Source: Misgurnus anguillicaudatus
Lineage: Eukaryota > Chordata > Actinopteri > Cypriniformes > Cobitidae
Direction of reading: 5' to 3'
DNA length: 64,000 nt
NCBI RefSeq assembly: GCF_027580225.2
Contig: NC_073356.2
Span: forward strand, 11,292,501-11,356,500
The position numbers were made by a program, and so were the translations under genes. Each line of letters starts with the position of its first letter. The first letter of the stretch is position 1. The notes under the pieces are model-generated. The model ran no database searches. It was not told the DNA's origin and worked only from the letters and a program-made list of their open reading frames with translations. Shown piece by piece: positions 55,966 to 64,000 of this stretch.

Positions 55966-56946
55966 TTATCTTCCCAGAGTCCTGCAAAAGTGTCTAAAAC
56001 GGGTGGATTGTGACATTAGTAAAATTCACAGGCGGGGATAGGGGGGGGGGGGGTAATTAATCTTGTGCAGGCGGGTAGTAGCGTGAATGAAAATATGTGC
56101 AATATTTGTATGTCTAAATTACCATTACATACGCAACATATGACATTTGACCCATCACGTCACCACCACTGCGACAGTGCGACCTTGGTTGACATTTCTT
56201 GTAGCCTAGTTGGAGCAAGCATTGCAGGAGTTGTGTAAAGTTTTGCCGTTGATAGCCGGAAGCTGGGAACGTCTTCTCTTAAGGCCAGGGTAAACCTTTT
56301 TCCGAGTCTGACTCGCGCGTTTGCGCAGCTTTCCAAGTATACTCCCCTCGGCTACAGGCGGTTGGACACGTATACGCAATATAAATAATTTTTATATCAA
56401 ATTATTACTCTATTAGGCTATCAGGGCAGCACTGATTTGCAACATTTACAGTACATTAAAAAAATAGTATAGATGAAGAAAAGTAGCGGATCCACCACTG
56501 CAAACAAGGTTTGGAACAAACAACAAGAAAACAAAGAACAGAAATCAAATATTATGGTGACAAAAATGCTCCACAGCTTTCTGTTCTTGGAAGAAGTGAA
56601 AAAATTAAGAAAAGACGATGGTATGTGTGAAAATGCTGTCTATTACCTTGCGTTACTGTTTATAGTGTAGTGTCCTGTCTCAACGTACGCGTTTTGGGGA
56701 CAGCCGCGTACCCTCCTGATGACGAAAATGACGTCATGCGGACGGCGCCCATACATTCCTAGTATAACTTCAGCTTTAGAAAGCACTTCGAGACTTGTAG
56801 GGTTGTGTAGGTAGGTTGTATTTTTTCTTGTTCTTTTTTCATTAATAGGTCAATTTGTGTATAGTTATCAGGTTCCATAGCCTATTTAGGTAGGAGATAA
56901 AAAGTAAAGCACTTTAATTGGAAGGATTTTAGATAGTTTAGATATA
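55966..56946. other. Unassigned sequence with an exon-like frame of unknown origin
   Basis: A G-run of 13 lies at 56041-56053. A plus frame from ATG 56473 (MKKSSGSTTANKVWNKQQEN, later FLEEVKKLRKDD) meets GTATGTGTG at 56620, which could be a splice donor. Flanks (AAGGCCAGGGTAAACCTTTT, GTACGCGTTTTGGGGACAGC) look like a DNA repeat, so this may be an element with a captured or decayed exon. I do not recognise the protein. Confidence 0.35.
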
Positions 56947-58213
56947 GAGCCCTATTTTAACGATCTGAAACGCAAGTGCGAAGCGCAAAGCGCAAGTGAC
57001 TTTGTGGGCGGATCTTGGGTGCTGTTGCTATTTTCCCGCCGGGAGAAATAACTCTTGCGCCAGGCGCAAATCAATAAGTGGTTGGTCTAAAGTAGGTTCA
57101 TTATTCATAGGTGTGGTTTGGGCGTAACGTCAAAAAAAACAATCTGAACGCTATCCAACATTCCCTTTAAACGCAAGGGCGCAAGTTCCATGGCGGGTTG
57201 CTATTATTATGACGGATTTACCAGGCGCACGCCAGGAGCGGTTCACAGCTGAGGAGACCCACATTCTTGTAAGAGCAGTCAAAGACAGAAAACTTGTTTT
57301 GTATGGGGATGGGAGAAACCCGGCCAAATCAGCGTAGATTAAACAGGCGATAGAGGAAATAGCCACAATTATCTCATCAGCTGGCATCCCCATCGTTGCG
57401 CCAAGCGGTACAATGATGTCAGGAGACGGGGGAATCCCAAGCTTGCCAGCATAAATCGGGCACGCCGTGTAACGGGAGGTGGATCTGTCTCTACACATGA
57501 CCTGACGCCAGCAGAGGACATCGCTGCGTCCACCCTCACCGCTGAAAGGGTTTGGAGGCTTTGAAATCGGACCCAAGAAACGCAAGCAAGGTCCAACCCC
57601 AAAGTACACTTACAAATCAAGTTCATATACATTAAGGTTTCTTATGAAAACATTTTCATATTATTTACATAAAATAAACGTAATACAGCCACACAACAAA
57701 TTTATGAAATATTTTAATCTTTATTTGCATGAGAATTTTTTAACGCAGCCACACAATAAATAAAAACTATCACCACAATGCTCACCACAATGATTTCCCT
57801 TATCTCATGTGTTAATATTTTTTTGTAACAATTTATGATTTGCAAAAATAACTGTTGCATCTGTGTAGATTAGATAAGCAAAGTGTGTGCACGTTGTGCA
57901 CACTATACATTATGGTCAAGCATGCGCCCTTAAAATAGCATAATGAACCACGCGCAATGCGCCACTGACTTTAGACTAGTTTTTTTTGGTCAGTGGCGCA
58001 ATTGTTTTTTGAAACTGCAAAATAGCATAAGAGATGGTTTGCGCCAGAACACGCCTCCTTTTTTTGCTCTGAACCGCCCAGGGAGCGCAAGTTTATCCCC
58101 TAGTTTGCCGACGTGCGTCTGTGGAGGGAAAAACCCGCTGTGCGCCGGTGCAAAATACGAATGATACATGCGTCACTGACAAAGTCAATTGCGCTGGGTT
58201 CAAGATAGGGCTC
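56947..58213 (+). mobile_element. 1.27-kb PIF/Harbinger element with a MYB-like gene relic
   Basis: Tips GAGCCCTATTTTAACGATCT and TTCAAGATAGGGCTC are inverted; ATA flanks both sides (56944-56946 and 58214-58216), a 3-bp duplication. Subterminal GCGCAAG/TTGCGCC motifs are repeated on both sides, as in fish Harbinger elements. The interior carries a broken MYB/SANT-like protein (57209-57600) and no nuclease. Autonomous Harbingers encode both a DDE nuclease and a MYB-like protein, so this copy would need help to move. Confidence 0.85.
57209..57600 (+). pseudogene. Harbinger MYB/SANT-like protein, broken
   Basis: From ATG 57209: TDLPGARQERFTAEETHILV, RAVKDRKLVLYGDGRNPAKS, a TAG stop at 57335-57337, then IKQAIEEIATIISSAGIP. 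A one-base shift near 57390 leads to HRCAKRYNDVRRRGNPKLAS and onward to a TGA at 57562-57564; a further shift gives GFEIGPKKRKQGP. FTxEE, the central EEIA and the CxKRYNDVRRR helix are hallmarks of the MYB/SANT-like DNA-binding domain of Harbinger-encoded proteins. One stop and two frameshifts make it non-functional. The 152-codon frame on the opposite strand here is a shadow. Confidence 0.75.
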
Positions 58214-58216
58214 ATA

Positions 58217-58258
58217 GTCTTTTGGATGAGACGTTAAACCAAGGTCATAACTCTTATT
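58217..58258 (+). repeat. Short SINE-type core fragment
   Basis: GTCTTTTGGATGAGACGTTA then AACCAAGGTCATAACTCT resembles a core segment widely seen in fish SINEs (TTGGATGAGACGTTAAACC). It directly abuts the Harbinger element. Confidence 0.5.
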
Positions 58259-58260
58259 TT

Positions 58261-58904
58261 CCAATTTCTTTATTTCTTTGATTCATTCATTCTATATCTT
58301 TCTTCTCACGCTTTACCTCTCTCTTTTCTTTTCCTTAGTTACCCCCTAACCCATATCTGCTCTCACAGACAGACTCATTAGGACTTAAGGTCGGGAGACA
58401 TTGAGTTAGAGGGAAGAAGAAGGTGATCTCGCATTTCACTTACATCTGGGACCGGAACAATGACAGCTGCTGATGTCAAACAGGTGCTGAGATTCATGCC
58501 TGAGGGAAGGAGAGGGTGTGTCTACAACTCACACACATTAGTTACACACAGTACATGGGGAAATCGCTTTGATTTGTGGCTTTAATTGGGAACTCAGCTG
58601 ACTCATAGTGGACATCAGAAGTTGTAATGATGTAATGATGACTCACAATAGATTATAATTTTATGCACAAAAAAACTTAAAATATATGTTTTAAATTAAA
58701 AAGGAATAGGCATATATCTATTTAAGTTTAAAGATTTGACTTTTGATCACAGACAATTTAAACATAATGCATTATTACTTGAGGTGTCTTCTAGATAATA
58801 CACATGCAGGTCTTTATCTCATGTAAAAATCTGAGGAGTTTCTCTGTTTGCTCTGCATTTCATCTCATTGCTGTCTGGGAAAAAACAGAGACATTCAAGG
58901 GACA
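58261..58904. other. Unassigned sequence, no gene seen
   Basis: A pyrimidine-rich patch at 58250-58345, then ordinary sequence. Nothing recognised. Confidence 0.5.
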
Positions 58905-59110
58905 TCATCCATTTTTTGGGGACATTCCATGGACTTTTATATTGTACAAAATGTCCCCTAACCCTTAAACCTAACCCTTTGTGCTATTTTAGTTTTCAAA
59001 AAACAATTCTGTATGATTTGTAAACTTGTTTCCTCATGAGGACCATAAAAAGTGGTCCCAAAATGATTGGTATTACTATCTTTATGGGTACATATGGTCC
59101 CCAAATCATA
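58905..59110. repeat. GTGGGGACATTCC-family repeat, second copy
   Basis: TTTTTTGGGGACATTCCATG, TATTGTACAAAATGTCCCCT, GATTTGTAAACTTGTTTCCT and GGTATTACTATCTTTATGGG match 32353-32582 in order. A short CA run follows at 59123-59131. Confidence 0.75.
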
Positions 59111-59889
59111 GGGACTGCCAGGCACACACACAGTATCTAAACCGGCCTGGCTATTGTTAATAGCACAGCAAAGCTTGCGACAACATGCCAAAACACAGTC
59201 TTTGTCTTTCATTTTAATATGTCTGTCGACTCAGGCACAGCCATTCATGCTGCAGTTTCTGTAGACTGAGATGCCAGTGTGATATTTAGGTTTACTACAA
59301 GAAAAGTGCTGAATGAATCCAGAACATTTACACGTATGCACGCAGTAGTACGTCTAGCAGATCACGTAACACCTTACAGTCTAGATGCAGCGTAATGTTA
59401 ACACAGTCACAGTTCATCAGCGTTGTTTGCCTTTTACAATTAACACTGGTTCTTAAACTCCACTCATTCACACTTTGCTTTATCAGCCCTGTGACTGCAG
59501 GAGCCTAATTGGATGCTCTGATTTGCACCTCTAAAGCACTGCAAGCGTTCCATCCCTGTTTAATCTCTTTGAATTATTCAGGCTTTTAGGTGCTTCATCA
59601 ATTTTTCAGAGCTTTTCCAAACTGTTGCGCTTTATCTAAGTCCAACACCATCAACACTTAGTTCAGAAATCAGCCCGCAGGGTGAGAACGCAGAGATACA
59701 GTCAGGAGAATCTTTTAAAGAATATAAAGTGTCATAGCATTGTGAACAGTAATGTATTTACTTGTATATGATTTATTTGAGCCGTTTCAAGTATATCTTT
59801 GTATCGTTTTTTAAATAGGATTTAGAAAGTAATTAGTAATAGTAATTAAATACTTTTTGGAGAGAGAGAGAGTAATTTGTACAGTAATA
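59111..59889. other. Mostly non-repetitive sequence
   Basis: No gene seen. 59460-59660 contains CCTAATTGG, ATTTGCA and other AT-core motifs and has no repeat signature; whether it is conserved cannot be told from one sequence. Confidence 0.4.
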
Positions 59890-59891
59890 TA

Positions 59892-60441
59892 CACTCACCT
59901 AAAGGATTATTAGGAACACTATACTAATACTGTGTTTGACCCCCTTTCACCTTCAGAACTGCCTTAATTCTACATGGCAATGATTCATCAAGGTGCTGAA
60001 AGCATTTTTTAGAAATGTTGGCCCATATTGATAGGATAGCATCTTACAGTTGATGTAGATTTGTGGGATGCACATCCAGGGCACGAAGCTCCCGTTTCTC
60101 CACATCCCAAAGATGCTCTATTGAGTTGAGATCTGGTGATTGTGGGGGCCATATTAGTACAGTGAACTCATTGTCATGTTCAAGAAACCAATTTGAAATG
60201 ATTCGAGCTTTGTGACATGGTGCATTATCCTGCTGGAAGTAGCCATCAGAGGATGAGTACATGGTGGTCATAAAGGGATGGACATGGTCAGAAACAATGC
60301 TCAGGTACGCTGTGGCATTTAAACGATGCCCAATTGGAACTAAAGGGCCTAAAGTGTGCCAAGAAAACATCCCCCACAACATTACACCATGGCATCAATG
60401 GGAAATTGAACAGGTGTTTCTAATAATCCTTTAGGTGAGTG
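59892..60441 (-). mobile_element. Internally deleted Tc1/mariner element
   Basis: TA at 59890-59891 and 60442-60443. Tips CACTCACCTAAAGGATTATT-AGGAACAC and GTGTTTCTAATAATCCTTTA-GGTGAGTG are almost perfect inverses of about 28 bp. At 550 bp it is under half the usual Tc1 length (about 1.2-1.6 kb); what remains is the 3' part of the transposase gene, read on the minus strand. Elements with these ends are widespread in fish. Confidence 0.95.
59924..60382 (-). pseudogene. Tc1/mariner transposase, C-terminal half with a premature stop
   Basis: The minus frame starts at MLWGMFSWHTLGPLV and contains GYFQQDNAPCHKA (second catalytic Asp in QDNAPCH) and WPPQSPDLNSIEHLWD (catalytic Glu in IEHLWD). There are 36 residues between that Asp and Glu, unlike the 34 of classical Tc1, so the spacing reads DD36E. 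A TAA at 60044-60046 interrupts after VHPTNLHQL; beyond it, in the same frame, DAILSIWANISKKCFQHLDE and RIKAVLKVKGGQTQY run to a TAG at 59924-59926. The DNA-binding domain and first catalytic Asp are deleted. Cannot encode an active enzyme. Confidence 0.93.
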
Positions 60442-60607
60442 TAATTACAACTAGTAATTAATTCGTTTTTTTTTTTTTTTTTGTTGAGTAAATTACCCAA
60501 CACTGCTTGTGAAGTACAGAATTTAGACAAATCGTAGAATATCCAACACTCTTCAAACTCCAAAGAAACTCTGAAAACTCCAACATTCTATTGTAGACAC
60601 TTCTTAG

Positions 60608-60952
60608 TCTGAAATATGGTACATTTTTAACATGTATGCGCGGGTTTGTGAACAGTGCGTGTAACGCAATTTTCGTTAGAACATTTTAAATCGATAGAGT
60701 GCGTGCGTAAACTTACTGTACTTTAGAGTAGAGTACTGTACACTTACTGTACGCGCACCGCCAGATTTCTGAAACCCTGCGTACATGATAATGTAGTATG
60801 TAGCCCAGAAGATGCACTGCATTGTGTCGCAATGCGTATGCGTCGGACGTCTGTGTACATGAACGAGTTAAATAAATTATACTTTGCAAGGCTGTGCGTT
60901 CAACCGTGCGTATACTTTTGCGTCCACTTTAAAAACAGACTATACTCTAGGC
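60608..60952 (-). mobile_element. TIR element of the 9507-9745 family, reverse copy
   Basis: Left TAGTCTGAAATATGGTACAT; right AAAACAGACTATACTCTAGG, which inverted gives CCTAGAGTATAGTCTGTTTT as at the left of 9507-9745. Interior GCAAGGCTGTGCGTTCAAC and ATGCACTGCATTGTGTCGCA match that copy reversed. Its right border is the TTAA at 60953-60956. Confidence 0.6.
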
Positions 60953-61472
60953 TTAAAGGGCACATATTTCATTGCAAAAAAAAAACATAATTTTGTGTAT
61001 TTGGTATAATACAGTACAATGTGTTCGCGTGGTTTTGTAGTTCCAGATATCCCTGTCTTTTTGAAACGCACTGATTTGAAAAGTGCTGTGTCCCTGATTG
61101 GCCAGCTAATCTGTACTTGCGATTGGCCTGATTACCTCTGACGTCAGCCGGAAATGTGACGCTCCTTACCATGTTTGAAAGATTTGCTCACAATGCAATG
61201 CTAACAAGAGTTAACTTACAGGCTGTGAGTCGGAAGCGGGAGGAGTTATGATAATGTCGGTTTTGTCTACATCACCAATCCCAGGAAGTAAACTGTTGCC
61301 TACAATCCGTGTGTTTGTTGTAGTTCAAGAAAAGAGATTTAGGTTGGAGACGATAACTCGCGTCATCGTTTACTTTGGGATTTGTACCTTTTGCATATCG
61401 TTAACGTATTAATACACACTTACACACCAAAGGAAATGTAAAATCGTGAATTGGACAATAGGTGCTCTTTAA
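60953..61472. mobile_element. 520-bp TTAA element, intact copy of the GGGCACCTATTTC family
   Basis: TTAA at 60953-60956 and 61469-61472; tips AGGGCACATATTTC and CAATAGGTGCTCT. Colinear with 44894-45866 minus that copy's nested insertion. CCCTGATTGGCCAGCTAATC, CTGACGTCAGCCGGAAATG and AACTGTTGCCTACAATCCGT are shared. TTAA sites fit piggyBac or Kolobok. No open frame. Confidence 0.85.
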
Positions 61473-62411
61473 TGGCTGAACCTTAGGAAAATGTAGGCAA
61501 GGATAGGTTTTTCATCCCAATGCATATGCTTCGAACATGAGTCAAATTAATTTTACCTTAAAAGGGTGTTTCGACTTAAACGAAATATACTTGGGCCGTA
61601 AGACTCAGTTTGCCAATTTATATGGAAGAGCAGCCAGTAAGTAAATGACAGCAGAATTTTTATTTTTGGGTGCACTATTACTTTAAAAGTGTTCGTTTAT
61701 TATTATAAGCGGTCCATTTGAGAGAGCCGGAGCCTGACTGACCGTGAGGAGTACTGACCACAGAGACAAACCCTGCAACACACCACTGCCCATAGACACA
61801 ACCCAAACAATACAGCAGCCATTCCATGAGTGCTAGCGGTCACAAAACACATCATTCACCGAGTGATGAAACACTACATTCACATACCCAAGATTCATAA
61901 TTCTGAAATGTTTTGAAAATATTGGAAAAACTGTGTTTATGATGAATGTACGAACTTCCAGAAACACCAGACCTCAAACCTATATAAGTGGGGTGAATTT
62001 TAGGGCCCTTGTGTGTTGTCAAAATTCTTCTGGTTTTGCTGCCTTATAAAAGATATCTTCATTTCTCCTCTTGTCTCCTGCGCATCTCAAGTGAGTTTTG
62101 TTGCATGACCACAGGGACAGCGCTGGGAAAAATGTCAGGAATCTGCTCCACGCCGTGATAACCCTCCAAAGTGTTTACATTTGGGAGGACGAAAAAAACA
62201 GACAGAAATGGCAGGGGGGGGGCGTTTGTGGAAGTGGAGAGGCACAGGATGGAGGATCTAGAGGCTTTGGGTGTGATTATATTACAAGGATTGACACACA
62301 GAATGCTAAATGAAGGTCGGTTCTGTTCCTAGTTTAAATAAGTACATTGCTACAACTTCTAATGCTAATGCTAACTCCGTTATAGCGTTATAGCTCAACT
62401 GATAAGGTTTA
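61473..62411. other. Unassigned sequence, no gene seen
   Basis: No recognised ends or domains. A G-run (62214-62223) lies inside a short unrecognised plus frame (62098-62313). Confidence 0.5.
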
Positions 62412-62712
62412 GGCTATCCGTAGCCTGTGCGTAGCTCTGCGTAGCCTGACGCGCACCTCACAAAATTTTTAACAGCGCGTCAGATCTACACGGACCACAA
62501 GCGCTGTGATTGGTCCACCCGAACCCCTCCCATCAGGTAAAAAAAACTGCGTCATAGGCATTTCCGTTTGTGACGGTGAAAAAAGATGAGCCAAGTTGAG
62601 GAGTGATTTAACTCAAACTGCATCAAAAGTCGCTGTTTATTTACTTTCATCATTGCTGGTCTTCTCAAATTAGCCGTCGCGGCTACGCCGTAGGACCTAC
62701 GCACGACTATAA
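62412..62712. mobile_element. About 300-bp MITE with CTACG-rich ends
   Basis: Left GGCTATCCGTAGCCTGTGCG-TAGC and right GCTACGCCGTAGGACCTACG-CACGACTATAAATAGCC are imperfect inverses. Interior AAGCGCTGTGATTGGTCCAC. No exact target duplication read; class unassigned. Confidence 0.6.
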
Positions 62713-63219
62713 ATAGCCCTTTAGGGATATAAAAAAGCTATTTTTGGTGATGATTTTGTATTAAGTTGTACAACGTGAATTGTACAAAAAAAATTTTTTG
62801 CCCCAACATCACAGGGGCAAAAGCAGATCAAACTAAAGCTTACAAATGAGATCATCCAAATTAGACACCTCATAAAATAGTTAGAAATAGACATCAATGA
62901 CACTGCAAATCACGCAGCTTGCTAAAGATATTTAACAGTATGTTTACATTTTTTCCAGCGATCAGAATTTACGCATCATATTTATATTGTAAATCTAAAA
63001 ATCTAGTTTACTTCTGTCAACTGATGCCTGTTTTACATGTATGTAAAGATATGACTGCTTTACATTGCACACTCAACACAAGCCCTTCTACACACAGCCC
63101 TTTGGCTTCTGTTACGATAAACAAACAGGATTTTGAGGAATTAGATCTGGTTTCTGGGAACACTTCAGCATTTATAATGATTCTTAATTGACCCTCACAT
63201 TACAAAAGACTCCACAGGA
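62713..63219. other. Unassigned AT-rich sequence
   Basis: Nothing recognised; the 90-codon plus frame at 62919-63191 has no domain. Confidence 0.5.
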
Positions 63220-63393
63220 ATGACTTTCTGCATTTTTCACTTTAAAAATCTTTATTATTAAACATCTGATTTTACCTAACTAGCTTTCCTGATCCTATCT
63301 AAGCCATATATCTATGTCACCTGGAGTTTTTAATCTCTTTATGCAAATCTGCAAACACACACATTCTGTTTACCCTAACCCCAACCATCACAG
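63220..63393. repeat. GTGGGGACATTCC-family repeat, partial copy cut by a hAT element
   Basis: TTCTGCATTTTTCACTTTAA and CACACACATTCTGTTTACCC, then TAACCCCAACCATCACAG, the last also found at 32443-32456 (CTAACCCCAACCATCACAG). The match stops at 63393, where a hAT left end begins. Confidence 0.5.
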
Positions 63394-64000
63394 CAGTGTT
63401 GTTTTCGTCAACGATGACGACAACGAAATGATTTCGTTGACGCCCCCTTTTTTATGACGATAACGCGACGATGACTAAGCTAAAAATGTCTCTAAGGTGA
63501 CGAAAACATGAAGAGACGCTTTCGAGTTTTCGTTGACGAGACGGAACGAAAATTATAGAAGTCTGACGTTCAACTTCACAATGCATGTCATTTCTGCCTA
63601 TTTTGTGTGAATTCAGCAATGTTGCCGCTTCCTATCATTGTTTTGGGTACGCCCACCATCTGGCTGCCGCCTTGCTGCGCACATGCACCAGATACCACAC
63701 AACAACAACACACCTACGGCTGTGTGACTGCATTTGTGCGAGCTCGCGAGGACGTTTTCCAACGCGCGAATAGTGTTATGCACACTCGCGCATGGTTTTT
63801 ATGCGCGCGACTTTTGGGTCTGATTAAACGCCATAGAATACCACCAACCTCAAGTGGCACCTGAAGGCTCATCAGGTTGATATTTTTTCAAAGGTAACTA
63901 ACAAGTCACGCTGTTAACATATCATATACATTCGATTTTACTCGACAGTCAGCTTGTGACACATTTCATGGCTTTTTTGGAGTAAAACAGTGATTCTGCT
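63394..64000 (+). mobile_element. hAT element, left end, running out of the window
   Basis: Starts CAGTGTTGTTTTCGTCAACG, a CAGTG-type hAT terminus, with several GTTGACGA/TCGTCAAC and ACGAAA motifs in the first 170 bp, as expected of subterminal transposase-binding repeats. A BED-finger remnant lies downstream (63837-63893). The octamer before it is CATCACAG, the predicted target duplication. The right end lies beyond the window. Confidence 0.7.
63837..63893 (+). pseudogene. BED-type zinc finger remnant of a hAT transposase
   Basis: The frame reads NTTNLKWHLKAHQVDIFSK and is followed by GTAACT, a plausible splice donor at 63894. NTTNLKWHLKAHH is the helix of BED fingers in hAT proteins, with the HxxxH zinc ligands. 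The Cys pair that should precede it is not readable, since a TAG lies directly upstream in this frame. Probably a decayed first exon; the rest of the gene would lie beyond the window. Confidence 0.6.

Noticed and set aside
57151..57609. 152-codon minus-strand open frame
   Set aside because: It is the antisense shadow of the MYB/SANT-like relic read on the plus strand, which has the recognisable motifs.

Overview
The window reads as non-genic vertebrate DNA from a teleost fish, most likely a cyprinid (carp/zebrafish group). The support is the repeat content: tRNA-derived SINE copies ending in a GCTTTGGATAAA / GCGTCTGCCAAATG type tail, a Tc1-like transposon with ends reading CACTCACCTAAAGGATTATT, many short hAT, PIF/Harbinger-like and TTAA-flanked non-autonomous DNA transposons, and very long CA, ACAG and AT microsatellites. 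The species cannot be fixed from sequence alone. I found no convincing host protein-coding gene, no rRNA, no functional tRNA gene and no CRISPR array. Nearly all open frames are chance frames or frames through simple repeats.

Layout. 1-1.1 kb: ACAG tetranucleotide array split by a CCATGG-rich foldback element. 2.6-8.2 kb: a diverged inverted pair of one repeat, two copies of a GCGATCGC-containing hAT-like element (one with a nested transposon), a foldback element and a piggyBac-type TTAA element. 9.5-20 kb: scattered short elements, a ~1 kb TIR element, and a clean nested insertion at 17.8-18.6 kb. 20-27.6 kb: a Tc1-like end, an AT array, and two dense nests (23.2-24.5 and 25.8-27.0 kb) where target-site duplications can be read exactly. 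29.9-34.1 kb: second copy of the ~1 kb TIR element, a CA/GT cluster and a Harbinger-type element in a second element. 36-46 kb: Harbinger-type elements, two sharing one TAA, and a TTAA element carrying a nested insertion. 46.9-52.5 kb: low-GC elements, a Harbinger relic with an inserted hAT MITE, and the 3' end of a LINE. 53.9-56 kb: a CA array followed by a ~1.85 kb pyrimidine-rich tandem array with a 238-bp unit. 56.9-61.5 kb: a Harbinger element with a broken MYB-like gene, a deleted Tc1-like copy with part of its transposase, and two abutting elements. 63.4 kb to the end: the left end of a hAT element, cut by the window edge, carrying a BED-finger remnant.

The recognisable protein relics all belong or probably belong to transposons: a Tc1/mariner catalytic fragment (minus, ~60.4-59.9 kb), a Harbinger MYB/SANT-like protein (plus, 57.2-57.6 kb), a probable Harbinger transposase N-terminus (minus, 51.3-51.0 kb), a LINE C-terminus (plus, 52.2-52.3 kb), a hAT BED finger (plus, 63.84-63.89 kb) and an exon-like Lys/Arg-rich piece inside a TTAA element (26.0-26.2 kb). 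All are broken or partial.

I see no undescribed gene system. The value of the window is as a layered record of transposon insertions with readable relative ages, plus the unusual three-frame-open pyrimidine satellite. Element boundaries without a stated duplication are approximate, and class assignments rest on terminal sequence and target-site length only.
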